NCBI GenBank assembly: GCA_937125225.1
Contig: CAKZLE010000006.1
Coordinates: 1 to 64,000 of the forward strand
Direction: 5' to 3'
Length of the DNA: 64,000 nucleotides
DNA from: an uncultured Spirochaetia bacterium
Lineage (GTDB): Bacteria > Spirochaetota > Spirochaetia > CAKZLE01
This document shows, piece after piece, positions 8,917-17,943 of this stretch (its first letter is position 1; each line of letters begins with the position of its first letter). The translations under genes were made by a program, and so were the position numbers. The notes under the pieces are model-generated. The model saw only the letters and a program-made list of their open reading frames with translations. It ran no database searches and was not told the origin of the DNA.

Positions 8917-10200
8917 ATGAAAAGAATTGAGCTAGCATATGGGACAGGTACTATCGGGGTAGACATACCTTCCAAGAATCTGGTTGCCGTATTAGAGTTA
9001 CCACCTTCTCATCAAAAAATAGAGCTGTCAGAGATAGAGATCATCAAGAAGTCTCTGGCCTCTCCAATCGATACAGCCCCTCTTCACATCCTTGCTCACA
9101 ATAAGAAGAAAGTCGTGATCATCACCAGTGATCATACAAGAGCAGTCCCAAGTAGTATCACCATGCCGCTACTCCTTGAGGAGGTTCGTAAAGGTAATCC
9201 CCAGGCTGACATCACCATTCTTATTGCAACAGGATTACATCGGGGAATGACGAATGAGGAGAAGGTTGCTAAATTCGGACTGGACATTTTCACTAATGAA
9301 AGACTGATCAATCATAATGCATTCGACAAGAATGCCTTTACTGATCTTGGAACCCTTCCTTCAGGTAGTAAGTGTGAGATCAATACCTTGGCTATAGAAT
9401 GTGATCTATTGATCTCAGAGGGCTTCATAGAACCCCATTTCTTTGCAGGCTTCTCCGGAGGAAGAAAGAGTGTACTCCCGGGAGTGGCATCACAAGACTG
9501 TGTAAATATAAATCACAGTGCATCAGCGATCAAACACCCTCTCTCAGTGACTGGAATACTCGATGGGAATATCATTCATGAGGATATGATCCAAGCCGCA
9601 AGATTGGCAAATCTATCATTTATCTTGAACGTACTATTAGATGAGAACAAAAAGGTCATTGAAGCTTATTGTGGAGATGTAGATCAGGCTCATCGAACAG
9701 GTGCTGAAAGCTTAATGAGACGTTGTGGGATTGATAAAGTCTCAGCAGACATCGTGATCACTACTAATGGAGGATATCCTCTAGATCAGAATCTCTACCA
9801 ATGTCCAAAAGGTCTTGATGCCGCCCTTTCCTGTGTAAAGGAAGAAGGTGTAATCATTTTAGCAGCTTCATGCATCGACGGGTTAGGTGGTGATAATTTC
9901 GGAGACCTCATGCTATCTGCACCATCTAAAGAACTTCTACAAAGAATTCTCAGTACCCCACCAGAACAGACGATCTCTGAACAGTGGTGTGCACAGCGGT
10001 TCTCAGATGCACTACTGAAATATTCCATCATCCTAGTGACCGATGGTTTAGACAGATCCCAAGTAGAAAGAATGAATTTTATTTATACCGAGACCATCAA
10101 GGATGCCGTTACAAAAGCTCTTGAGTTAAAAGGCAAGAATGCTTCTATAGCAGTCATTCCCGATGGGGTCGGAATCATCATAAGGAGAGAAGAAAAATGA
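8917..10200 (+). CDS. LarA-family nickel-pincer racemase/epimerase
   Basis: This 427-residue enzyme belongs to the lactate racemase family, which uses a covalently bound nickel-pincer nucleotide (NPN) to racemise 2-hydroxyacids by hydride transfer. All active-site residues known from Lactobacillus plantarum LarA are present at identical numbers: Asp72 and Arg75 (SDHTRAVP), His108 (GLHRG), His174, Lys184 (covalent NPN lysine, in GFSGGRK), His200, Gln295 and Lys298. The substrate is unlikely to be simply lactate. The gene overlaps by 4 bp a split altronate-dehydratase-like pair and is followed by a GntP permease, so a sugar-acid or related hydroxyacid substrate is inferred. No larB, larC or larE cofactor genes lie nearby. 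Confidence 0.9.
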   Translation: MKRIELAYGTGTIGVDIPSKNLVAVLELPPSHQKIELSEIEIIKKSLASPIDTAPLHILAHNKKKVVIITSDHTRAVPSSITMPLLLEEVRKGNPQADITILIATGLHRGMTNEEKVAKFGLDIFTNERLINHNAFDKNAFTDLGTLPSGSKCEINTLAIECDLLISEGFIEPHFFAGFSGGRKSVLPGVASQDCVNINHSASAIKHPLSVTGILDGNIIHEDMIQAARLANLSFILNVLLDENKKVIEAYCGDVDQAHRTGAESLMRRCGIDKVSADIVITTNGGYPLDQNLYQCPKGLDAALSCVKEEGVIILAASCIDGLGGDNFGDLMLSAPSKELLQRILSTPPEQTISEQWCAQRFSDALLKYSIILVTDGLDRSQVERMNFIYTETIKDAVTKALELKGKNASIAVIPDGVGIIIRREEK

Positions 10201-10514
10201 GTGAAAAAATACGAGCCATTAAGAATCATGACAATGATAATGTCGCCACGTTATTCGGAACAGCTACCTCAGGTGATATTGTGACCATCTTGGATAAGGC
10301 TGGAAAGGGATTCCCCTTAACAGTTCTCCAAGATATCCCCTATGGTCATAAGATCGCATTAATTGAAATAGCAGTTGGACAACAGATTACTAAATACGGT
10401 GAGGAAATAGGGATTGCAACAATACCGATTGCACTCGGCGAACATGTGCATATTCAAAATATCGACAGTATTCGAGGCCGTGGGGATTGGGACAAAGAAG
10501 GAGCAGCAAAATGA
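10197..10514 (+). CDS. UxaA-type dehydratase small subunit (SAF domain)
   Basis: This 105-residue protein matches the N-terminal SAF domain of the altronate/galactarate dehydratase family, including the DIPYGHKIAL and ITKYGEEIG segments. In E. coli UxaA this domain is fused to the catalytic part; here it is a separate gene. It works with the next protein in dehydrating a sugar acid or similar hydroxyacid. Its ATG overlaps the racemase stop (ATGA) and its own stop overlaps the next ATG (ATGA), so translation is coupled across all three. Confidence 0.88.
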   Translation: MSEKIRAIKNHDNDNVATLFGTATSGDIVTILDKAGKGFPLTVLQDIPYGHKIALIEIAVGQQITKYGEEIGIATIPIALGEHVHIQNIDSIRGRGDWDKEGAAK

Positions 10515-11674
10515 ATTCATATATGGGATACGTAAGAAAAGACGGAAGTGTCGGAAGTAGAAATCATGTTGCAATCATCCCTTCTGTCGTTTGTGCGAAT
10601 GAAGTTGCTGAAAGCATCGTTCAGAACACGATTCAGACCCAAGGAATCATCCATCACCAAGGTTGTTGTCAGACTCCTCCTGATCTTGAACGAATCACAG
10701 ACTGTCTTATCAAAGTTGGAGAGAATCCAAATGTCGGTGCATCATTGATCGTAAGCCTTGGTTGTGAAGGTGTTGATACAGATAGGCTTGAACAGGCCCT
10801 GATAGCGACTGGAAAACCTGTTGAGAGAATAAACATCCAAGAACTAGGTGGAACAAGTGCTGCTATCCAGGCAGGCATCGACAAAGCGCAAGAGTTAGTC
10901 CTTAAGATTTCTGGGTATCAAAGAACAGAAGTTGACCTCTCAACGTTTGTCATGGGTATCAAGTGTGGAGCTTCAGATACCACTTCCGGAGTGGCTTCAA
11001 ATCCTGTAATCGGGTATGTAGCAGATAAGATCGTTGATCTTGGAGGGACCGTCATCTTTGGTGAGACAACTGAGTTCATCGGTGCTGAACACATCCTACA
11101 AAGAAGAGCCAAGAACGATTTTGTTGCTTCAGAGATAGGTAGAATCGTTGATGAGATGGAAGCTCGAGCAAAGGCTATCGGTGTTGATATGAGAAAAGGT
11201 CAACCTACTCCGGGGAATATTGAAGGTGGTTTAAGTACTATAGAAGAAAAATCATTAGGTGCCATCGTCAAATCGGGAACTAAGACTATTGAGGGTGTAA
11301 TCGGTTATACAGAAAAACCTTCAGGAAAGGGCCTTTGGATCAAAGATTCTCCCGGAAGAGAGATCGAACTTCTTTCAGGCATGGCAGTGGGAGGAGCTCA
11401 AGTCATCCTCTTCTCTACCGGGCGAGGAGCTCCTCAAGGCTTCCCAGTGGTCCCGGTAATCAAGATCTGTGGAAATCCCATCACCTATGACCGAATGAGT
11501 CGAGATATGGACGTGAATGCGGGAAAAATCGTAACGGGTGAAAGATCGATAGAAGAGGTTGGTGAAGAGGTATTCCAGATGCTCTTAGAAGTGGCTTCTG
11601 GCAAAACAAGTAAAGGTGAAGCAATAAAGTATACGAAATCAATGGATTTCTATTGTTTAGGACCAGTTATTTAA
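10511..11674 (+). CDS. UxaA-type dehydratase large subunit
   Basis: This 387-residue protein belongs to the C-terminal catalytic part of the altronate/galactarate dehydratase family. It begins with the family hallmark GYVRKDGSVGSRN (residues 5-17) and carries conserved cysteines (GCCQTPPD, GIKCGASD) and the glycine-rich end expected of this iron-dependent lyase. The ATG at 10511 was chosen because it gives a 4-bp ATGA overlap with the small subunit; an in-frame start at 10487 is less likely. With the LarA-like racemase, it probably converts one epimer of a hydroxyacid to a 2-keto-3-deoxy product. The exact substrate is unknown. Confidence 0.9.
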   Translation: MNSYMGYVRKDGSVGSRNHVAIIPSVVCANEVAESIVQNTIQTQGIIHHQGCCQTPPDLERITDCLIKVGENPNVGASLIVSLGCEGVDTDRLEQALIATGKPVERINIQELGGTSAAIQAGIDKAQELVLKISGYQRTEVDLSTFVMGIKCGASDTTSGVASNPVIGYVADKIVDLGGTVIFGETTEFIGAEHILQRRAKNDFVASEIGRIVDEMEARAKAIGVDMRKGQPTPGNIEGGLSTIEEKSLGAIVKSGTKTIEGVIGYTEKPSGKGLWIKDSPGREIELLSGMAVGGAQVILFSTGRGAPQGFPVVPVIKICGNPITYDRMSRDMDVNAGKIVTGERSIEEVGEEVFQMLLEVASGKTSKGEAIKYTKSMDFYCLGPVI

Positions 11675-11745
11675 ATTCAGGTATACTAGGAATACTCATG
11701 AATAGATTATGGGTAATCCTTATAAAAAAAGGAGTGTATAGAAAG

Positions 11746-13122
11746 ATGGGTGATGTTAATGTCATTAGAGTCGTCATTGGGCTAGTGGTTGCTATCGGGT
11801 TGATTCTCTACATGGTAACACGTACGAAAATTCACGTATTCCCTGCTATGATCATAGGTGCGTTAGCAGCTGGATTAGTAGCGGGTCTGCCTTCAGCTGA
11901 AGTGCTTGGAGCAATAAAAAGTGGTTTCGGTGGAACCTTGGGAAGTATCGGGATCATCATTGGCTTCGGTGTCATGATGGGAGCGATCTTTGAGGTAAGT
12001 GGAGCCGCAAAACGGATGGCTCTGTCTTTTATAAAATTACTGGGGAAAGGAAAAGAAGATGTCGCAATGATGATTACTGGTTTTATCGTTTCAATTCCAG
12101 TATTCTGTGATTCAGCATTTGTTGTATTATCTCCATTATCTAAATCATTATCGAGAAATACCGGTAGGTCCTTGACCACCATCAGTTGTGCGTTAGGTAC
12201 AGCTCTTCTTGTCACACATTCACTGATACCACCAACACCAGGTCCCCTTGCTATTACAAATTATTTTCACTTGGACATTGGTATATTCATGCTTTATAGT
12301 TTGATCGCAGCGATTCCTATAACGATCTCTGGACTATTATATGCAAAGTGGATCGGAAAAAGACTCTTCAAGTTACCGAGTCCTGATGATTCTTCTGTCC
12401 TCATCGATAGGCCCTATACCGCTGAAGAACTTGCTGTTACTGAAGAGATCGATGAAGATGATATTCCTGGAACTTTTATCGCCTTTGCGCCGATTCTGAT
12501 CCCTATATTACTCATCCTTTTGAATACGGTAGGAAATATGGTTGGGTTCGAAGGTACTTTCAAATCGATCGTTGCAACCTTAGGCCATCCTATTGTAGCA
12601 GTAGGTATAGGTCTTCTGATTGCAATCTATGGTCTAGCAGGGAAGATGGATAGAAAAGAGGTTGTTGAAATCCTTGATAACTCTATCAAACATGCAGGTA
12701 TTATCGTATTTGTGACCGGTGCTGGTGGTGCCTTAGGGGCAGTCCTCAAAGCCAGTGGTGCAGGAAATGCAATCGCTCAGACCTTAGTTGATGCAAATAT
12801 CCCAGGAATCGTGCTCCCCTACCTCATGGCGTTCCTTTTAAGGATTGTTACGGGTTCCGCTACCGTTGGTATGTTGACGGCAGGTTCTATCTCAGCTCCA
12901 ATCCTCTTAGCTATGCCTGGAATCAATCCTTATATGGCAGGACTTGCCTGTTGTATCGGATCAATAGGAATCACAAACCTACACGATAGTTATTTCTGGG
13001 TAGTAAACAGAACTACAGGTCTTACAGATGTCAAAGAGATGCTATGGCACTGGTTTGGTGCTGTTCTTTCCCTCTCAGTCGTTGGTGCAGTAGTGCTTTT
13101 TGTTATGAATGCCATCGTATAA
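11746..13122 (+). CDS. GntP-family sugar-acid:H+ symporter
   Basis: This 458-residue inner-membrane transporter has about 12 hydrophobic spans, the usual size of the gluconate permease (GntP) family. Typical segments include the SIPVFCDSAFVVLSPL region (about 105-120), the TPGPLAI motif and GSATVGMLTAG near 375. It presumably imports the hydroxyacid used by the upstream racemase and dehydratase. The ATG at 11746 was chosen because AAAAAGGAG precedes it, though the spacing (11 nt) is a little long; the longer frame from 11653 overlaps the dehydratase. A terminator follows, so this is the last gene of the operon. Confidence 0.9.
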   Translation: MGDVNVIRVVIGLVVAIGLILYMVTRTKIHVFPAMIIGALAAGLVAGLPSAEVLGAIKSGFGGTLGSIGIIIGFGVMMGAIFEVSGAAKRMALSFIKLLGKGKEDVAMMITGFIVSIPVFCDSAFVVLSPLSKSLSRNTGRSLTTISCALGTALLVTHSLIPPTPGPLAITNYFHLDIGIFMLYSLIAAIPITISGLLYAKWIGKRLFKLPSPDDSSVLIDRPYTAEELAVTEEIDEDDIPGTFIAFAPILIPILLILLNTVGNMVGFEGTFKSIVATLGHPIVAVGIGLLIAIYGLAGKMDRKEVVEILDNSIKHAGIIVFVTGAGGALGAVLKASGAGNAIAQTLVDANIPGIVLPYLMAFLLRIVTGSATVGMLTAGSISAPILLAMPGINPYMAGLACCIGSIGITNLHDSYFWVVNRTTGLTDVKEMLWHWFGAVLSLSVVGAVVLFVMNAIV

Positions 13123-13155
13123 GCCTACAGCTTGATTGTTTTTTCCAACTGAACT

Positions 13156-13188
13156 GCCGGATCCGACCTTAGGTCGATCCGGCTTTTT
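13156..13188 (+). terminator. Terminator between converging operons
   Basis: GCCGGATC-CGACC pairs with GGTCG-ATCCGGC around a 3-nt loop, followed by TTTTTAT. It ends the GntP operon. It lies 4 bp from the stop of the converging hydrogenase gene and could also act in reverse, though the U tract favours the plus strand. Confidence 0.85.
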
Positions 13189-13191
13189 ATA

Positions 13192-14592
13192 TTAGGAGAA
13201 ACGTCTTCTTGTCAACCTAGGATCAGCTATACATCCGGGGCCGCCGATACAACCGGACTCACAGCACATGACCTCAACAAGATCAGCAGCAGGAGGTCTC
13301 TTCTTCCAGCTTTTCATCAAACGAATTCTCTTGCGATCAATACCATCTATCTGTTCATATATAATATCCTCATGCTCAGATAAACGACTCTTGATCGAAG
13401 TGCTCACTCCACTAGATACGGCAAATACTCGAGGAAGTCCCTGTAGCCTAGTATCATCTTCTGGCTCTTCTTGGGTATCGATATCAGCTGCGACAAAAAA
13501 GGCGGCTAATTCCTCGAATGTAAGCACTGCATCCACATAGGGATCGATCGCACCCTCTTGTTTCTTCGCGATACATGGGCCTAGAAAGACAGTGAAAGTC
13601 TCTGGATCTTCAAGTTTAGCCTGCTCAGCACAGAAGGACATCGGACTACGTGTATGGGAGATCCTATCGTTCAGATCAGGGAGGTGTTTCTCAACACAGG
13701 AAACATATGCACTACAGCAGGAGGTGGTCATGAAAACCCCTTCACCTCTTCTATCTAACAGTTCTTGAGCCTCTTGCTCTACTGTGATCTGAGCCCCCTC
13801 TGCCACCTCGATGACATGAGTGAATCCGATCTTTCTGATACCAGACAGAATCTGTTTGAGGCTACCAGGAAACTGTCCATCAACCGACGGTGCGACCAAT
13901 GCAGTAATTGACCTATCCGAGAGTAACCTCTGAGCTACTTGCAAGATCTGAGATCTCTCTACGATAGCACCAAAGGGACAAGCCCGTGAACACTTACCAC
14001 AATCGATGCAGGCATCCCAATCAATATGGACCTGGCCATAGTCATCTTTACTGATCGCATTGACTGGACAGGCATCTTCACAAGGTACAGGTAGATAATT
14101 TATCGCACTGAAGGGGCAAACCTGCATACACTTTCCACAATTCACACACTTCTCTTCGTCAATCACAGCTCTATTATTCATAAAGCTGATAGCATCTTTA
14201 GGACAATTTGTCTTACAGGGTCTTGCAAGACACCCTCTACAAAGCTCGGTCACCTGATACCTGCTCTTCGTACAGGAACTACACCCCTCTTTGATGATCG
14301 TCAGGATTGGGAAAGGGGTAACTTCCTGTTTAAGAGCTTTATGAGCATATGAACTGAGAGGTGTGTACTCATCATCCTCTTCGAGGGCAACCCCCATCAA
14401 AGAGAGTAGACGACTTCTGATCATCGCTCGATCCTTGTAGACACAGCACCGCGAATGGTCATGATCTCGAGGGATCATAGAGACTGGGACTTTATCAATC
14501 TCGGTCTCTAAGGCCCCCTCCCTATGCAGCCTCAGAACATTTGTCGCAAGTTCTCTTCTTAGGTAGGTATATTGATTCTTCGATGTCAACAT
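13192..14592 (-). CDS. Monomeric [FeFe] hydrogenase, group B-like
   Basis: This 466-residue protein has N-terminal ferredoxin-type cysteine clusters (about residues 103-210, including CVNCGKCMQVCP and CIDCGKCSRACP) and a C-terminal H-cluster domain. The three H-cluster signatures are present: L1 TTSCCSAY (keeping the proton-transfer Cys), L2 GPCIAKK and L3 EVMCCESGCIGGPGC. It is expected to make H2 from reduced ferredoxin, or oxidise it, in the cytosol. The usual L1 proline (TSCCP) is Ser here. The cluster arrangement resembles group B enzymes and HydA2 of Ruminococcus albus. AAGGA lies about 6 nt before the ATG, and the start overlaps the preceding ferredoxin gene by 7 bp. Confidence 0.88.
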   Translation of the reverse strand: MLTSKNQYTYLRRELATNVLRLHREGALETEIDKVPVSMIPRDHDHSRCCVYKDRAMIRSRLLSLMGVALEEDDEYTPLSSYAHKALKQEVTPFPILTIIKEGCSSCTKSRYQVTELCRGCLARPCKTNCPKDAISFMNNRAVIDEEKCVNCGKCMQVCPFSAINYLPVPCEDACPVNAISKDDYGQVHIDWDACIDCGKCSRACPFGAIVERSQILQVAQRLLSDRSITALVAPSVDGQFPGSLKQILSGIRKIGFTHVIEVAEGAQITVEQEAQELLDRRGEGVFMTTSCCSAYVSCVEKHLPDLNDRISHTRSPMSFCAEQAKLEDPETFTVFLGPCIAKKQEGAIDPYVDAVLTFEELAAFFVAADIDTQEEPEDDTRLQGLPRVFAVSSGVSTSIKSRLSEHEDIIYEQIDGIDRKRIRLMKSWKKRPPAADLVEVMCCESGCIGGPGCIADPRLTRRRFS

Positions 14593-14903
14593 GATCTTTC
14601 CTTGTCAGGTGTCCTTCCTAGACGTTTCTGTACCCCTGGAAGTACCACTTCTGCGATCATACTGATCGTTGCCTCACCGATCAGCACGTCATCAATCAGC
14701 ACAAAAGGAGGTCTCATCCCTGGGACTCTACAATGGCCGGTACACGTTTTCCCTTTTATCACTAGCACTTTGTCTATCTCCTTCTGTGAGATATCATGTG
14801 GTGCCCATATTCGGAGCAGTTCATCATTGAGTAACAAAAGGTCCGCTCCTCCCATAACAAAACAGGCAGTACCTGTACATATCTCAATAGAAATTGGTTC
14901 CAT
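14586..14903 (-). CDS. Thioredoxin-like [2Fe-2S] ferredoxin (NuoE/HydC type)
   Basis: This 105-residue small redox protein has the thioredoxin-fold [2Fe-2S] cysteine pattern: CTGTAC near the N-terminus and CTGHC further on, like the NuoE/HndA/HydC family. It probably passes electrons between the neighbouring hydrogenase or sensor and other carriers. The ATG at 14903 has GGGAGAAG just upstream and gives a natural N-terminus (MEPISIEICTG); a longer frame from 14951 overlaps the phosphatase gene. It lies 10 bp after the phosphatase stop and overlaps the hydrogenase start, so it is part of the five-gene hydrogenase operon. Confidence 0.85.
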   Translation of the reverse strand: MEPISIEICTGTACFVMGGADLLLLNDELLRIWAPHDISQKEIDKVLVIKGKTCTGHCRVPGMRPPFVLIDDVLIGEATISMIAEVVLPGVQKRLGRTPDKERSC

Positions 14904-14913
14904 CCTCTTCTCC

Positions 14914-16107
14914 CTAGATATATTCGATAGATGTCTCTTTGAGACAGACATCCTCCAAAGCTCTTCTTATTCTCTGTATGATCGTTCTTCTTATCCCAAT
15001 GTCAAAAGGGATACTCGGATCCTGATGAGCTTCATTGATCTTTGTACCAACAATGAAGAAGACTCTATCACTCACTTGGAGCAACTCAAGGAAAGACTTT
15101 ACTGCATGGTCCGGCATTGATTCGATTGGGGTCTGTTGTTCTAACTCATGAGCGACTTGGTTCAACGTGAGCATTCCCTCAGTAACGAGTTCCACACCTT
15201 CCATCGCTGATGCAGGAGGAATCTTTGCATCCCAGCTCGATAGATCAACTGATACAGTCTCTGAAAGTTCACGTGAAAATATCTGAGCCGTAGTACCACC
15301 AGATATAATTTTCTTCCCCTCAAAACACATGACTTTTTTTACGAGTAGACTATCATGCAGAGGTTCGATAGGAGGACCTGTAGCAATGATCAAGTCTCTC
15401 GGTTGCCTTACACTGATTACTGCACAGGTGATATCATCACGAGGGATACCACCATCTAGACTCTTAGCTTTCCTTATAACAGTATCAGCTAGCACCTTTG
15501 AGGATATCGTAGGGTCTTTCTTCAAAACAGATTGAATGAATTCACTGACAGCGCTTTTTCGCCACCCTAAAGGATATAAAGGAGTCCCCAGTCCAGCTTG
15601 AGTGACACCATCAGTAAAAAAAACTAATCGTTGTCTATTAGAGAGCGTCAGCTCTGAAGTATAGATATGTTCATCTTTGAAGGCTCCCTTTCGTTCTAGG
15701 GTCATTCTCTGTTTCTTGATCGATCTTGATTCATCACCATCGAAGAGGATAGCTGAGGGATTATCATATTCCGTGAGTTGAACTGCTATATTCTGTGAAC
15801 CATCAAAAGTAAGAGATGCAATAGAGAATGTGGCATAGCTGATCTTCCGTTCTTTGCAGATTGGTAGGGTGTTCATGATAATACCAGCCGAATGCTCAGC
15901 ATCAAGAGGACTGAAAGATAGTTTCTCTGCCATATGAGCTGTTAGGTTCGCTAAGACATTTGCCTTAACCCCACTTCCCAACCCATCAGAGAGAGTAAAG
16001 ACCATACGTGTCTTCTCGGGGTTCCTCGAGCTAAGATATACATCCCCACCGATACGATGACGATACTTATAGAATTGTGCATAATCTGCATCAACGACAT
16101 ATTTCAT
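14914..16107 (-). CDS. SpoIIE/PP2C-type serine/threonine phosphatase of the hydrogenase operon
   Basis: This 397-residue protein has an N-terminal SpoIIE-like PP2C domain with the metal-binding aspartate motifs SDGLGSG (about 40-46), FFTDGVTQAG (about 168-177) and PRDDITC (about 225-231). A second domain (about 240-390) begins IIATGPP and contains SGGTTAQIF and LVTEGMLTL. I recognise the pairing but not a fold for the second domain. PP2C phosphatases next to PAS-bearing group C [FeFe] hydrogenases are thought to relay the H2 signal by protein dephosphorylation. No kinase or anti-sigma partner is encoded nearby. The Shine-Dalgarno is weak. Confidence 0.87.
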   Translation of the reverse strand: MKYVVDADYAQFYKYRHRIGGDVYLSSRNPEKTRMVFTLSDGLGSGVKANVLANLTAHMAEKLSFSPLDAEHSAGIIMNTLPICKERKISYATFSIASLTFDGSQNIAVQLTEYDNPSAILFDGDESRSIKKQRMTLERKGAFKDEHIYTSELTLSNRQRLVFFTDGVTQAGLGTPLYPLGWRKSAVSEFIQSVLKKDPTISSKVLADTVIRKAKSLDGGIPRDDITCAVISVRQPRDLIIATGPPIEPLHDSLLVKKVMCFEGKKIISGGTTAQIFSRELSETVSVDLSSWDAKIPPASAMEGVELVTEGMLTLNQVAHELEQQTPIESMPDHAVKSFLELLQVSDRVFFIVGTKINEAHQDPSIPFDIGIRRTIIQRIRRALEDVCLKETSIEYI

Positions 16108-16116
16108 AACTATACC

Positions 16117-17943
16117 CTAGCTTCCAGGACTCTCAAAGACATCTATCATAGAACTCAACATGATCTCAGTCTCAGCGGCATTCTCTCCAAGGAGAGAGGC
16201 TATCTGTTGAACACTCTGCAAGTTCTTTTGAATGACATCCTCTGCCCTTCTCATGACTGCATCTCTATTCTTGGTAATCTTTGTGGTATCCTGAAACAGA
16301 GCCCCTGCCATCCGTCTATCATCTATCGAGAATAAGGTGATCTCTATGATTCTCTCAGAACTCTCATATTTCTGATGTCGGACTGAATGAGAACCGGTAA
16401 AGACCTGTGCGAAATCAGAATCAAGATCGATAAAGGTCTTAAGGTCTCTACCAGAGATCTTCCCTAACTCGTAATCTTCAGCTTCGTACGTGATCTCCGA
16501 GAACATATTGAGAAACTGGGCATTACAGTCAATGATCCGGTTATCTCTGTTGACAATGACCACCCCCATAGGTAAAGTCCTCAGGAGCATATCCACTTTA
16601 CTTTGAGCCTGTTTTCTCATCTTTGCGACACACATCTCAGGTTCTGCCATATGTGCGAGATATGCCGAAGCAAACTCCTTACAGGAGTTGTAACCGCAAC
16701 CACCACAATCAAGTCTCTCAGAATCATCTGCTTTACCAAGCTTCCGTAAAGCTTGCTCTATCTCATATCCAGCTGGTTTCTGAGGGATCTTATTCTCCAA
16801 GGAAGAAGAATCATAGGTGCATTGGATCGATGACGAGAAGACTTTTTGTGATCGGTTCATATGCTCGATCATAGAAAGTCGTTTTCTTGTGAATCTACTA
16901 TTCACCACCTTCTTGATGACCGAAGCAGTCTTGCCTACACATCCAGGGCCATTGATACATCCACCATCACAACTGAGCATCTCAAAGAAAAGAGGAAGAG
17001 ATTTACTTTCCTCTCCTGAAAGAGTCTTGAGTCCTATTAGAGAATCGAGAACCTCTTTTGTCCCGGAAATACTCGTAGTAATATCCTGCAATTCTACATC
17101 ACCAGCGACCAACGTAGCGATCATCCCATTTTCCTGAGCATAGTTTGTACTCTTTGCAGCTAGAAACGGTAGAAACTCCAGAGGTTCAGAACTCTTCTCA
17201 TTATGAGAAGATAGTCCATACCAGCTATTGAGAGGATCATTCATGAAGTCAGCATTGGTTCCAAGAAGTGTTTCAGGGCGCTTAAGGTCAATCCCCTGCT
17301 CACTCATCCAACTAATGAGTTCTCTGAATGTCAGTGCTACATCAGGAAGTCCTACATTCCTGTCTGCTTCTAATTTCTTAGATATACAAGGACCTATGAA
17401 GACTATTCCTATATTCTCACCATACAACTCTCTAAGCATAAGCGAGTGGGCTCCAAGAGGAGACCTGAGTTCTGTGACAGAGGGAAGAATCTCCGGGTAA
17501 TACTTCCTAACAGCTTCGACGACCGTAGGACAGGCAGAGGAAATAAGATATTGAGTATCTTTGTCTTTTAGAAGGTTATCAACCTCCATAGAAACGATCT
17601 CCGCACCTAGTGCAGTCTCAGAGACCCCTGAGAAACCAAGATTCTTCAAGGCTATAAGGAGGTTATCCTCTACTCCAGTGAACTCTGTGACAAAAGAGGG
17701 TGCCAAGGAAACGAAAACATGGTCCTTCTCTTTGATCAACTGTTTGACCCTCGATACATCATTTCGAATTTTCTTTGCATGTGCAGGGCAGACATCTACA
17801 CACTTTCCACAGAAGATACACCGATCATGTGCGACTACGGCACTTCCATTTTGCACCTGTATAGCCTTCACGGGACAGACCCGAACACATTTATAGCAAT
17901 CTCTGCATTCTGTCTTTTCTGTGTAGATTGGTTCAAGTTTCAT
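16117..17943 (-). CDS. hydS: Sensory [FeFe] hydrogenase with PAS domain (HydS)
   Basis: This 608-residue multidomain protein has two [4Fe-4S] ferredoxin motifs (CRDCYKCVRVCP and CIFCGKCVDVCP, first 60 residues). An H-cluster domain follows (about 75-360), then a four-cysteine Fe-S motif CGGCGYNSC (about 405-413), then a PAS domain (about 440-550). H-cluster motifs are L1 SSACP, L2 GPCISKK and L3 EMLSCDGGCINGPGC. The proton-transfer Cys of L1 is Ala, which is typical of sensory group C enzymes with low turnover. It probably senses H2 or redox state and signals through the phosphatase encoded 9 bp downstream. The ATG at 17943 has AAAGGA at 7 nt; a TTG at 17961 is possible. Confidence 0.9.
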   Translation of the reverse strand: MKLEPIYTEKTECRDCYKCVRVCPVKAIQVQNGSAVVAHDRCIFCGKCVDVCPAHAKKIRNDVSRVKQLIKEKDHVFVSLAPSFVTEFTGVEDNLLIALKNLGFSGVSETALGAEIVSMEVDNLLKDKDTQYLISSACPTVVEAVRKYYPEILPSVTELRSPLGAHSLMLRELYGENIGIVFIGPCISKKLEADRNVGLPDVALTFRELISWMSEQGIDLKRPETLLGTNADFMNDPLNSWYGLSSHNEKSSEPLEFLPFLAAKSTNYAQENGMIATLVAGDVELQDITTSISGTKEVLDSLIGLKTLSGEESKSLPLFFEMLSCDGGCINGPGCVGKTASVIKKVVNSRFTRKRLSMIEHMNRSQKVFSSSIQCTYDSSSLENKIPQKPAGYEIEQALRKLGKADDSERLDCGGCGYNSCKEFASAYLAHMAEPEMCVAKMRKQAQSKVDMLLRTLPMGVVIVNRDNRIIDCNAQFLNMFSEITYEAEDYELGKISGRDLKTFIDLDSDFAQVFTGSHSVRHQKYESSERIIEITLFSIDDRRMAGALFQDTTKITKNRDAVMRRAEDVIQKNLQSVQQIASLLGENAAETEIMLSSMIDVFESPGS

